From DATDGX01 sp036521875 (GTDB lineage: Bacteria; Desulfobacterota; Binatia; Binatales; Binataceae), in assembly GCA_036521875.1 (NCBI GenBank), contig DATDGX010000141.1, positions 1 through 64,000 of the forward strand: a stretch of 64,000 nucleotides of DNA, read 5' to 3'. The notes under the pieces are model-generated. The model made no database searches. It worked only from the letters and a program-made list of their open reading frames with translations, and was not told the DNA's origin. A program made the translations under genes and the position numbers. Every line of letters starts with the position of its first letter. Position 1 is the first letter of the stretch. Of this stretch, positions 17,977-26,459 are shown in pieces.

Positions 17977-18583
17977 GGCATCGCTGTTGACGTCGGCGAT
18001 CGAGTCGTCACAGGGGGTCTCCTGCGATCATTCGTGAACGTCACCTCGGGCGGACCACCGCCTAACTTCGAAATTCACACGCCCAAAGCGGTTGCGGGAG
18101 CGAGGGGAACTTACTTCGGCACGTCATACACCGAAGGCGCGGTGCGTCCCGGCTTCAACGCATGCGACAAGAACACCGACGTCTCGGTATTCGAGGGCAG
18201 CGTCAGCCTCGCCATGATAAGGACTCCCGGCGAGGTCGTGATAATACCGGCGGGCTACGAGTCGACCGTGCCGTGCTTTTCGCCACCGATTGGAGCGGGA
18301 CCACTCGGGATGACCGGCGCGAATTCGTCGGCCTCGACGAGTTTCCACCGCGATCGATCTCCAGGACATGGTGCTCTCGACCGAGAAATATATGGTCATC
18401 CTCGGTGGCGGCGGCGCCATGTACCAGGGCGGCTCGCTTCCGTCCTCGCAAGGTCAGGGCGGTCCCGACCTGGGTTTTTACTACCGCCCGTGGCGGCTCG
18501 GATTCAGTGCACAGGCCGGCTACGGCACGGCGCATGAGTACGGGCAGCTCAGCATGTACAAGCAGTTCAACTTCAGCGACTAG
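17977..18583 (+). pseudogene. Decayed FecR-domain protein gene
   Basis: From 17977 one frame reads GIAVDVGDRVVTGGLLRSF, then IHTPKAVAGARGT and DVSVFEGSVSL, the core of a FecR domain. No start codon or signal sequence precedes it. The terminator of rpsI lies where the 5' part should be. Near 18330-18365 the likely coding frame shifts, and a second frame continues from about 18350 to a stop at 18583 (MYQGGSLPSSQ, DLGFYYRPWRLGFSAQAGYG). FecR genes are often paired with CHASE2 cyclases, and one follows here at once. This looks like the broken partner of that pair. An assembly error cannot be excluded. Confidence 0.65.
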
Positions 18584-18664
18584 CGCCGGTGCGCACACTC
18601 CGTTTACACACGGCGCGCCTGATTAGCGGCGCGGCCACCGGCGCGCTAAGCTCGTAGCAACGTT

Positions 18665-20956
18665 ATGTCTGCAACACCTCCGGCAAGGCAGTCCTCACGA
18701 TGGCCCACCATTCGGCGCACCCATCAGCGCACCAGGACACTTGCGAAACCGGCTTCCACGCGTCCGCCATTTTCGTGGACCACGTTGGCGATTGGCGTCG
18801 TGATGGTGCTGGCGATGTTCATCATCAACCTAGTCTATCCGGGCGCGCTCGCCACCTTCGAGCTCAAAGCCGACGATCTGAGGATCGCGTTGCTCGCGCC
18901 ACCTCCGCCCACCGACCAGGTGGTGATCGCAAGAATCGACGACAAGAGTATCCAGCAACTCGGTCAATGGCCGTGGCCCCGAGCCACCATGGGCCAGCTC
19001 GTGAATGCGCTCGCGGCTTATCAGGCAAAAGTGATCGGATTCGACGTCCTGCTCACCGAACGCGACGAGCGCGACATCTCGCGCGAGCGGATTGCGAAGC
19101 GCCTCCGAGTGGAAGGCCTCAAGGAAGCATCGATCCACGATATCCTGGGAACCAGCAACGACGACGCGCTAGCCGACGCCATCAAAAGCGATGGATCGAC
19201 GATCCTCAGCTACTCGTTCGCAAGCCATCAGTTGCGCGGGAGCCAGGGGACAACGCCGGTGGCGGGGTTCACCAGCGAAATGTTGAGTCCGCCGCCGCTC
19301 GCATACAATCTCGTGCGCGAACTTCCGGGACAGTCGCTGTTTCTGATCGAGGCGGATGAATACCTCCCGCCGATTCCAGTCCTTAACAGCGCCGCGCATA
19401 GTACCGGCTTCGTCGACGTTGATGCGGACCTCGACGGCGAGATTCGCCGCGAACTAACCGTGATCAAGTTCAAGCGTCGCGATTGCGTGCCGTTCTTCCT
19501 GGCCGTACTCGCCGCGTATAGCGATGCGCAACTCGGGCTAGTCGTGGACGAGGAAGGCGTCGAACGCGTCACACTGGGCGCTACGCCGATTCCGGTCGAC
19601 GAGATGGGCCGCATGCTGATCAGGTTCCGCGGCGGAGCGGATGCGCTGCCGTCTTACTCCATCTCCGACATCGTCGCGCGCCGCGTCCCTGGCGACAAAC
19701 TCAAGGGGCGCATCGTGCTGGTCGGCGTGACCGGAAAGGGACTTGGCGACATGGCGGTTACGCCGGGCGGCGCCGAATTTCCACGTGTCGGGATCCACGC
19801 CAACGCGATCGACAATGTGCTGCGCGGCGACTTCCTGCACTCCTCGATAAGCACGCTGGCGCTCGAGCGCGAAGCCGGACTGGTGCTGGGACTCGCGGTT
19901 GCACTCGGCGCCGCCGCGTTTACTGCGGTTGCTTCGCTCGCTTTCACAGTGGTCCTAGGCGCGGGATATTTCGTCTTCGCGCAGCATCTGCTTTCCGCCG
20001 ACGGGCTCGTCATCGGCGTCGTGTTTCCTGAGCTGACTGTCTGGATCCCGTTCATGGTGCTGGTGTCGTACCGCTACCTCACTGAGGGACTCGCGAAACG
20101 CAAGCTGCGTGTCGCCTTCGAGCACTATTTGCATCCCGACGTAATCGAACAGATCGTCACCAACCCAGGGAGCCTCAAGCTCGGCGGTGAGCGACGCAAC
20201 CTGAGCGTCCTGTTCGCCGACATCGTCAACTACACCGGCCTTTCGGAGCGCACCGATCCGGCGGCGCTGGTCGCGATGCTCAACGACTACATGACCAAGA
20301 TGACGGACCACATTCTGGAGAGCGGCGGCGTGGTCGACAAGATTCGCGGCGACGGAATCATGGCATTCTGGGGCGCGCCGGCGGAAGTGCCCAATCACGC
20401 GCAAGCCGCGATCGACTCGGCGCTCGCGATGCTGCGGGAGCTCAAAGCGCTCAAAGAAAATGATCCGCGCTTCACCGATCTCGACATCGGCATCGGCATC
20501 GCGACTGGCGAGGCTATCGTCGGCAACTTCGGCGGCGAGCGCCGCTTCGACTATTCGGTGATCGGGGACACGGTGAATCTCGCGGCGCGCCTGGAAGGAC
20601 TCACCCGCCAATTCAAGGTGCGTCTGCTTGTGAGCCGGGAAACCTTCACCAAGGCCGGCACCCAGCACCTCGCGCGGGAAATCGGACTGGTCAAAGTGAA
20701 GGGCAAGACTATCGCGGTGCCGATTGTCGAGGTGGTCGGACAAGCCAACGACGGAATCGATCCCACCTACTATCAGCAGTACGGCGCGATTCTCGATAAG
20801 ATTCGCGCGGGCCAGGCCGCCGCGGCGCGCAGCGACCTCGAGCATCTTCTCGCCGAGCGGCCTGACGATGAAGTGGTGCGGATTTATCTCGAAAAGCTCG
20901 CCGCCGATTCGGTCGGCTCCTCCGGCGAGTTGGTTTTCGAGTTCGATACCAAGTAA
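18665..20956 (+). CDS. CHASE2-domain class III adenylate cyclase
   Basis: The 763-residue protein has TM1 at about residues 40-60, then a periplasmic CHASE2 sensor domain (QVVIARIDDKSIQQLGQWPWPR, AKVIGFDVLLTE, VLVGVTGKGLGDMAVTP). A cluster of C-terminal membrane helices follows at about 395-470. The cyclase catalytic domain covers about 505-685. Metal-binding Asp residues are in VLFADIVNYTG, the base-selecting Lys is in GGVVDKIRGDGIMAFWG, and YSVIGDTVNLAARLEG carries the second specificity residue. It should make cAMP in response to an envelope signal. It sits between rpsI and argC, behind a broken FecR gene. Confidence 0.92.
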   Translation: MSATPPARQSSRWPTIRRTHQRTRTLAKPASTRPPFSWTTLAIGVVMVLAMFIINLVYPGALATFELKADDLRIALLAPPPPTDQVVIARIDDKSIQQLGQWPWPRATMGQLVNALAAYQAKVIGFDVLLTERDERDISRERIAKRLRVEGLKEASIHDILGTSNDDALADAIKSDGSTILSYSFASHQLRGSQGTTPVAGFTSEMLSPPPLAYNLVRELPGQSLFLIEADEYLPPIPVLNSAAHSTGFVDVDADLDGEIRRELTVIKFKRRDCVPFFLAVLAAYSDAQLGLVVDEEGVERVTLGATPIPVDEMGRMLIRFRGGADALPSYSISDIVARRVPGDKLKGRIVLVGVTGKGLGDMAVTPGGAEFPRVGIHANAIDNVLRGDFLHSSISTLALEREAGLVLGLAVALGAAAFTAVASLAFTVVLGAGYFVFAQHLLSADGLVIGVVFPELTVWIPFMVLVSYRYLTEGLAKRKLRVAFEHYLHPDVIEQIVTNPGSLKLGGERRNLSVLFADIVNYTGLSERTDPAALVAMLNDYMTKMTDHILESGGVVDKIRGDGIMAFWGAPAEVPNHAQAAIDSALAMLRELKALKENDPRFTDLDIGIGIATGEAIVGNFGGERRFDYSVIGDTVNLAARLEGLTRQFKVRLLVSRETFTKAGTQHLAREIGLVKVKGKTIAVPIVEVVGQANDGIDPTYYQQYGAILDKIRAGQAAAARSDLEHLLAERPDDEVVRIYLEKLAADSVGSSGELVFEFDTK

Positions 20957-21038
20957 TTGGTTCGACCTGCCCAATCGTGCTAGTTGAATTGCATCCGTCT
21001 AAAGGCGAAATGAACGGAACAAAGCGGGTGAATCCCTG

Positions 21039-22094
21039 ATGGCCGCAAACAACAGGGTCAAAGTGGCGGTGGTCGGCGCCTCCGGGTATTCGGGCATCGA
21101 GGCGGTTCGCATCCTCGCCGCGCATCCGTTCGTCGAGCTCGCCGTGCTCACTTCCGAGCATTACGCTGGCCGCGAGGTGGCCGACGTGTACCGCCATCTG
21201 GCAGGCGTCGATTTGCCGCCGTTTGAAGAGCTGCGCCCCGACCTGCTCCACGGCCGTGCCGAGGTCGTCATCTCGTGCCTCCCCGAACGGGTGGGCGCTG
21301 CGATGATCGCCGAGGTGGTGAAAAATGGCGCCAAGGTCATCGACGTATCGGCGGATTACCGATTCACCGATCCTGCCCAGTACCGCGCCACTTATGGCGT
21401 CGATCATCCGGCGCCCGGCCTGCTCAGTCAGGCGGTTTACGGGCTCTGCGAATTCCATCGCGCGGAAATCCGCGAGGCGCACCTGGTGGCGAACCCGGGA
21501 TGCTACCCGACCGGCGCGTTGCTCGCGCTGCTGCCGCTGATCCGGCGCGATCTTATCGAGCCGTCGTCGATCGTGATCGACGCCAAATCCGGCACCACCG
21601 GTGCTCGGCGTAAGGCGCAAGTAGATCAGTTGTTCGCGGAGGTCAACGAAAACTTCCGCGCCTACAAGGTCGGCAATCATCGCCACACGCCCGAGATCGA
21701 GCAGGAGGTCGGCGCTGCGCTGGGACGCGAAATAGCCGTGATGTTCGTGCCCCATCTGCTGCCGGTGACGCGCGGAATCCTGACTTCAATTTTCATGCGG
21801 CCACGAAGCGGCACCACCGAGCAGGACGTGCGCGCCGCTTACGAGGCAAGCTTCGCCAAGTCGCGCTTCGTCAGGATTCTCAAGCCGGGCGAGCTGCCCG
21901 AGTTGCGCAACGTCCGCGCGACCAACTTCTGCGAACTCGCATTCGTGCTCGACCGCCGCTCAGACACGCTGCTCGCGCTGACTGCGATCGACAACCTTGG
22001 CAAGGGAGCCGCGGGACAGGCCGTGCAGAACATGAACCTGATGCTTGGCTACGACGAGGCCGCGGGCCTCCTCGGCGCCGCCCCGGTTCCCTAG
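21039..22094 (+). CDS. argC: N-acetyl-gamma-glutamyl-phosphate reductase
   Basis: The 351-residue enzyme begins with an NADP-binding GASGYSGIEAVRIL motif. It carries the catalytic Cys in ANPGCYPTGALLAL and the conserved HRHTPEIEQE and HLLPVTRGIL segments. It reduces N-acetylglutamyl phosphate to the semialdehyde, the third step of arginine synthesis. In many deltaproteobacteria argC follows rplM-rpsI directly. Here the FecR remnant and the cyclase lie between. It converges on the pirin gene. Confidence 0.97.
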   Translation: MAANNRVKVAVVGASGYSGIEAVRILAAHPFVELAVLTSEHYAGREVADVYRHLAGVDLPPFEELRPDLLHGRAEVVISCLPERVGAAMIAEVVKNGAKVIDVSADYRFTDPAQYRATYGVDHPAPGLLSQAVYGLCEFHRAEIREAHLVANPGCYPTGALLALLPLIRRDLIEPSSIVIDAKSGTTGARRKAQVDQLFAEVNENFRAYKVGNHRHTPEIEQEVGAALGREIAVMFVPHLLPVTRGILTSIFMRPRSGTTEQDVRAAYEASFAKSRFVRILKPGELPELRNVRATNFCELAFVLDRRSDTLLALTAIDNLGKGAAGQAVQNMNLMLGYDEAAGLLGAAPVP

Positions 22095-22173
22095 GAGCGA
22101 AGGTTTCTCGCTACCAGTCAGGACCGTCGGGTCGGTGGCGGGTTCGAGTGCCTGACGGCTGCGCGCCGAGCGG

Positions 22174-22872
22174 CTACGGCAAATCGAACAGCAGCACCTC
22201 GGCATCGCCTGCGGCTGTGATCGCGATAGTGCGTTCTTTTTCGATCTTCAAGCCGTCGCCGGCTGCGAGCTTGATTCCGCCGCCGTCAACGTTGCCTCGA
22301 ACCACATGCAGATACGCGCGGCGTCCATTCTCGATCGTCTGAGAAACTGACTGGCGGTCCGATAGCACGCTCGCATAGAGCCGCGCGTCCTGGTTGATCC
22401 GAACTGATTCATCCGCACCGTCCGGCGATGCGAGCAGTCTCAGGCGGCCGCGCCGCTCCGCCTCGGCGAAGTTGCGCTGCGCATATCCTGCCGCGAGACC
22501 GCTGCGGCTCGGGACGATCCATATCTGCAGAAAATGCACCAGCTCCTCGCGGGACGGATTGTATTCGCTGTGGGTGACTCCGCGTCCGGCGCTCATCCGC
22601 TGCGCGTCGCCGGGGCGGATCACCGAGCCGTTGCCAAGGCTGTCTTTGTGTTCAAGTGCGCCTGAGATCACCCAGGTGATGATCTCCATGTCGTGATGCG
22701 AGTGCGGCGCGAAGCCGCCACCCGGCGCGACGCGATCCTCGTTGATCACGCGCAGCACGGACCAGCCGCTCTCGTCGGGGTCGTAGTAATCGTTAAAGGA
22801 AAAGGTGTGACGGCTGTCGAGCCAATCGGTCTTGCTCGCGCCGCGCTCTGAACTTTTCCTGAGCTTGAACAT
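22174..22872 (-). CDS. Pirin family bicupin protein (YhhW-like)
   Basis: From the ATG at 22872 the protein is 232 residues and begins MFKLRKSSERGASKTDWLDS, followed by RHTFSFNDYY, the standard YhhW-type N-terminus. GGTGGAG precedes this ATG, so the longer TTG frame is rejected. The metal site is visible as FAPHSHHDMEIITWV followed by LEHKDSLG, and RGVTHSEYNPS completes the first cupin. Some relatives oxidise quercetin, but the physiological role in bacteria is mostly unknown. It lies downstream of the ethylmalonyl-CoA genes on the same strand, 58 bases away. Confidence 0.92.
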   Translation of the reverse strand: MFKLRKSSERGASKTDWLDSRHTFSFNDYYDPDESGWSVLRVINEDRVAPGGGFAPHSHHDMEIITWVISGALEHKDSLGNGSVIRPGDAQRMSAGRGVTHSEYNPSREELVHFLQIWIVPSRSGLAAGYAQRNFAEAERRGRLRLLASPDGADESVRINQDARLYASVLSDRQSVSQTIENGRRAYLHVVRGNVDGGGIKLAAGDGLKIEKERTIAITAAGDAEVLLFDLP

Positions 22873-22930
22873 TGAGGGCTCCACCAACGCCCACTGCGGG
22901 CTGGATATTACTTTAGCGCGGCGCGGCGCG

Positions 22931-23968
22931 TTACGCGACGCGGCGCATCAACTCGAGAATGTCGTACCCGGTGATGTCGCGGCTCTTCGCCGACCAGTCC
23001 TTGAGCTCCACCTCCGAAACCATGCCGGCCTGCGCGCCCTTGGCGAGATCCATCAGCGCCATCTTGATCGTCGCCTCGTCGATCATCTCGCCCGACTTCG
23101 GATCCGCCATCGAACCGCCGCCCTTCTCGTGGTAGAGCTTGGTCACGCGGCGCGCGTCTTCGATCTGCTCTTTGCTGGGAGTGAAGCACGTGTTGGCAAT
23201 CTCGGCCTGCTGCGGGTGGATCACCCACGTGCCGTCCATCCCCAGGTTCGCCGCGCCCACGTTTTTCTCGCGGAGCCCCTTCTGGAGCTCTGCGATTCGC
23301 TCCGGCGAGTCGCTCGCGCGCCACAGCCTCAGGAAGACATTGTCGATCGCGTGGAGTCCGGCGGCCTTCGCGGCGACCACCACGCCCTGCTTCGCGTAGT
23401 GGAAATTCTGATTTTGATTCTCGACGATCTCCCGCACGCCCAGATTGGCCGCGAAGTCCGCGATTCCGAACACCAGCCCGCACATCCGCTCCGACGCGGT
23501 TGCGATCTCGTACGCGTGCACCAGCGCCTGCGGCGTTTCGACCAGCGATTCAATCTGGATCTGGTACTTCCAGCCGCCGCGCTTTTCGAGTTCGTCGAGC
23601 AGTTTCGCGACCGCCTTGACATCCTCGGGACCGCGCGTCTTCGGCAGCATGATGCCGTGGAAGCGATTCGGCGCGCCCAGCACGATCGCCTCCATGTCGC
23701 CCTTGAAGAACTTCGAATGAATCCCGTTGGGCCGCACCGTGACCACCTTCTTGCCGTAGTCGAGGGTGTTCAGCGCCTCAACCATCACCTTGCGGCTCTT
23801 CTCACCCTTGAACTCATAGGGGCAGGCGTCCTCGAAGTCCGCCATCACATGATCGACCGGCGACTTCACCGGATCGGCTGCGTTCTGATGCAGCTTCATA
23901 CTGTGGCCAGGGTAGGTCATCTCGGTGCGCGGAATTACGAAACGTGCGCCTTTGTCCAAAACATACAT
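22931..23968 (-). CDS. HpcH/HpaI-type CoA-ester lyase, probable malyl-CoA/methylmalyl-CoA lyase
   Basis: The 345-residue protein belongs to the citrate-lyase-beta/malyl-CoA lyase family. It carries VMADFEDACPYEFKGEKSR, VTVRPNGIHSKFFKGDMEAIV and QIESLVETPQALVHAYEIA, with acid residues for Mg2+ binding and aldol cleavage, and WVIHPQQAEIAN near the end. In the ethylmalonyl-CoA pathway this enzyme splits beta-methylmalyl-CoA to glyoxylate and propionyl-CoA. It is the last gene of a four-gene operon with two MaoC hydratases and an acyl-CoA dehydrogenase. The exact substrate is inferred from context. Confidence 0.88.
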   Translation of the reverse strand: MYVLDKGARFVIPRTEMTYPGHSMKLHQNAADPVKSPVDHVMADFEDACPYEFKGEKSRKVMVEALNTLDYGKKVVTVRPNGIHSKFFKGDMEAIVLGAPNRFHGIMLPKTRGPEDVKAVAKLLDELEKRGGWKYQIQIESLVETPQALVHAYEIATASERMCGLVFGIADFAANLGVREIVENQNQNFHYAKQGVVVAAKAAGLHAIDNVFLRLWRASDSPERIAELQKGLREKNVGAANLGMDGTWVIHPQQAEIANTCFTPSKEQIEDARRVTKLYHEKGGGSMADPKSGEMIDEATIKMALMDLAKGAQAGMVSEVELKDWSAKSRDITGYDILELMRRVA

Positions 23969-24001
23969 GGCTTGGTTCTTCTCCGGGAAAAATTGCGCCG
24001 C

Positions 24002-24493
24002 TCAGGCGCTCTTCAGATAGTGCGACTTTTTCTTGATCAGCACCGTGCGCTCGATCTCGACCACTACCGTGCCGTCCGGCTTCTTGCCGACCAGCCTGAA
24101 CTTGACCAGGCCTGCGTCGGCGCGATCGGAGTCGCGTTTTTCGAGCACCGTCGACTCGGCGTAGATGGTATCGCCGTGGAACACGGGATTGGTATGGCGG
24201 CCGTTGTCCATCTCGACCTCCGCGATCGCGTTCTCGCTGGTATCTTCCGAAGCGAGCCCGACCGTGAACGCCAACACCACGCCGCCGTAAACGACCCGCC
24301 GTCCTCCGTATTGGGTCGTAAGGTCGGCGTCGCGATCGATGAAATGCTGGTTGAAGTGAAGCTCGGCGGTGTTCATCACCAGCGAAGTCAAGGTGTGGTT
24401 GTCGTTCTCAGTGATGGTACGGCCACGCTGATGCACGAGCGTATCGCCAACCGTGAAATCCTCGAAGTAGCTGCAGTCCTGCGTAATACTCAT
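24002..24493 (-). CDS. MaoC-like hydratase, candidate mesaconyl-CoA hydratase subunit (His-bearing)
   Basis: The 163-residue single-hotdog protein reads SYFEDFTVGDTLVHQRGRTI, then RRVVYGGVVLAFTVGLASED and VFHGDTIYAESTVLEKRDS. The active-site region reads MNTAELHFNQHF, keeping the His of the MaoC dyad with Asn where Asp is usual. The start at 24493 lies 14 bases from the upstream dehydrogenase stop. A longer frame would overlap that gene. In the ethylmalonyl-CoA pathway mesaconyl-CoA is hydrated to beta-methylmalyl-CoA, and order and neighbours fit that step. Confidence 0.85.
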   Translation of the reverse strand: MSITQDCSYFEDFTVGDTLVHQRGRTITENDNHTLTSLVMNTAELHFNQHFIDRDADLTTQYGGRRVVYGGVVLAFTVGLASEDTSENAIAEVEMDNGRHTNPVFHGDTIYAESTVLEKRDSDRADAGLVKFRLVGKKPDGTVVVEIERTVLIKKKSHYLKSA

Positions 24494-24507
24494 CGCACGC
24501 CGCCCGC

Positions 24508-25674
24508 CTAGTTCTGCTCCATGATGCGCCGTCCGATAACTTCCAACTGGATCTCGCTGGTGCCCTCGAAAATCGAGAGCACCCGCGCGTCGCGCCAGAA
24601 GCGCTGCGCCTCGAACTCCATCGAGTAGCCGTAGCCGCCGTGGATCTGCATCGCCTCGCGCGTCACGCGCTCGGCCATCTCGGCGGCGAACGCCTTGGCG
24701 AGGCCGGCCTCGTAGTCGCATCGCTTGCCGGTGTCTTTCTGCGCCGCGGCGAAGTAGCAGAGCTGGCGCGCCGCTTCGATATCGACCGCCATGTGCGCGA
24801 GCTTATGGCGAATCACTTGGAAATTGCCGATCGGCTGGCCGAATTGCGTGCGCTGCTTGGCATACAGCGTCGCGCATTCGAACGCCGCTTGCGCCACGCC
24901 GACGCCGCGCGCAGCGGTCTGAATTCGCGCCGTCTCGTAGGTCACCATGAGCTGGTAGAATCCCCGGCCCTCCACGACGCCGATCAAATTCGCCGCCGGG
25001 ACGTACGCGTCGTCGAAAGAGAGCCCGTAACTATGCATCCCGTGATAGCCGACGGTCGGAATCGGCGAGCCGGTCAATTGCGGAGGCATGAACTCGTCCC
25101 CCGGCTTCTTCTCGAACAGCAGCAGCGAGAGCCCGCGATGCTTCTTCGCGACGTCGGGGTCGGTCCGCGCCATCACCGTGAGCATGTGCGCGCGGTTCGC
25201 GAACGTGCACCACATCTTGGAGCCTTTGATCAGGTAGCCGTCGCCCTTTTTGACCGCGCGGGTCTTGAACGACGCGGTGTCAGAGCCGGTGTCGGGCTCG
25301 GTAAATGCGGCCGCGGTCAAAATCTCGCCGCGCGCGATCGGCGGGAGCAGGCGCTTCTTCTGCTCATCGGTGCCATTGGCGTTGATGAGCGAGCCGGTGA
25401 TCAGATTGCGCGTCATCACCGAGCCCACCGAGAGCCATCCGCGCGACAGTTCCTCGGTCACGATCGCCATCGCGATGTAATCGAGACCCATCCCGCCCTG
25501 CTCCTCCGGGAAAATGACGCCGAAGTAACCGAGCTCGGCCATCTTGCGGATGATGTGCTCGGGGATTTCCTGGTTGTTGCGATCGAGTTCGTTAGCAATC
25601 GGTTTGACTTCGGCCTCGACAAACTCGCGGACCGAGCGCCGGATCTCATCGTGTTCAGGCGTAACCAGCGGCAT
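24508..25674 (-). CDS. mcd: Acyl-CoA dehydrogenase, probable methylsuccinyl-CoA dehydrogenase
   Basis: The 388-residue flavoprotein has the full acyl-CoA dehydrogenase fold. It shows TAAAFTEPDTGSDTASFKTRA for FAD/substrate contact, RTQFGQPIGNFQVIRHKLA, and MQIHGGYGYSMEFEAQRFWRD. The closing segment DARVLSIFEGTSEIQLEVIG closely resembles Mcd proteins (DARxLxIFEGxxEIQ...VIxRR). It lacks the long N-terminal extension of the alphaproteobacterial Mcd, like the shorter actinobacterial type. It would oxidise (2S)-methylsuccinyl-CoA to mesaconyl-CoA. It is spaced 6 bases from the upstream MaoC gene, so cotranscribed. Confidence 0.82.
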   Translation of the reverse strand: MPLVTPEHDEIRRSVREFVEAEVKPIANELDRNNQEIPEHIIRKMAELGYFGVIFPEEQGGMGLDYIAMAIVTEELSRGWLSVGSVMTRNLITGSLINANGTDEQKKRLLPPIARGEILTAAAFTEPDTGSDTASFKTRAVKKGDGYLIKGSKMWCTFANRAHMLTVMARTDPDVAKKHRGLSLLLFEKKPGDEFMPPQLTGSPIPTVGYHGMHSYGLSFDDAYVPAANLIGVVEGRGFYQLMVTYETARIQTAARGVGVAQAAFECATLYAKQRTQFGQPIGNFQVIRHKLAHMAVDIEAARQLCYFAAAQKDTGKRCDYEAGLAKAFAAEMAERVTREAMQIHGGYGYSMEFEAQRFWRDARVLSIFEGTSEIQLEVIGRRIMEQN

Positions 25675-25680
25675 CGTGAT

Positions 25681-26163
25681 TCACTCCGTGGACGCGGCAA
25701 TGGCGGCGCGCTTTCGAATCAGCACTGGCCGCTCGTACTCGAGCACTTTTTCGCCGCGCTGGTTATAACCGGTGGTGCGGAACTTGACCACGCCGCGGTC
25801 GGGGCGCGAGGTGTCGCGTTTGCTCAGCACCAGCGACTCCGAGGTCAGCGTGTCGCCGGGATACACAGTCGCGAGAAAGCGCAGCTTCTCATAGCCGAGA
25901 TGCGCGATCGCGCGCTCGCTCAGGTCCTCGACCGAAAGCCCGAACACCACGTTCATCACGAGCATGTGGTTGACCACCACGTTTTCGTAGCCGAGGCTCC
26001 TGGCATACTCGCGGTTGAAGTAAATCGGGTTGAAGTTCATCGTCACGCTCGAGAACAGCGAGTTGTCGCCGTCGTTGATGGTGCGGCCCCAGTGATGCTT
26101 GAACAGGTGGCCGACTTCGAAGTCGTCGAAGTAGTGACCCCGCTCGATTTTCCGCTCCGCCAT
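25681..26163 (-). CDS. MaoC-like protein, second candidate mesaconyl-CoA hydratase subunit (dyad-less)
   Basis: The 160-residue hotdog protein shares layout and many positions with the MaoC protein at 24002 (HYFDDFEVGHLFKHHWGRTI, VYPGDTLTSESLVLSKRD, RGVVKFRTTGYNQ). The active-site segment reads MNFNPIYFNREYA. Both catalytic positions differ from the usual N-P-x-H-x-D pattern, with Tyr for His and Asn for Asp. It is the first gene of the operon and divergent from ccr across about 300 bases. It could be the structural half of a heterodimeric hydratase. Confidence 0.85.
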   Translation of the reverse strand: MAERKIERGHYFDDFEVGHLFKHHWGRTINDGDNSLFSSVTMNFNPIYFNREYARSLGYENVVVNHMLVMNVVFGLSVEDLSERAIAHLGYEKLRFLATVYPGDTLTSESLVLSKRDTSRPDRGVVKFRTTGYNQRGEKVLEYERPVLIRKRAAIAASTE

Positions 26164-26459
26164 GAGATTGTGCTTCGAAACCTTACCGACTTTGATTCGC
26201 CGCGATGCTGTAAGAGCTTAGCAGCGCCATCCAGCCGCGTCCGTTTTTTATGGAATTCCCAAAAGCGCGTCAACCGAACATCCGAAGGTGCGGTGTTGCC
26301 CGCCCCTAACGGCCGTAAGTGCACCTGTTGTCAAACCCGCGGCAAACAGATAGCTAATTCCCTCGTTCGCTGTTGCTGAATACCCTATCGTTAAATGGAG
26401 CAGGAACTGAAGCCAAATTTGTACCGGCTGGCCTTCGCAGCGGCCGCATCCCAATCCGC
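26164..26459. promoter_or_regulatory. Divergent intergenic region between ccr and the mcd operon
   Basis: About 296 bases separate the first MaoC start (minus strand) from the preferred ccr start (plus strand). It is AT-richer than its surroundings and must hold both promoters. I could not identify convincing -35/-10 boxes or an operator by eye. Confidence 0.5.

Noticed and set aside
22832..26379. Long plus-strand open frames (559 and 579 codons) across the mcd operon
   Set aside because: They lie antisense to four genes with clear family motifs. High GC leaves the opposite frame open, and their translations are His/Arg/Leu-rich without any motif.
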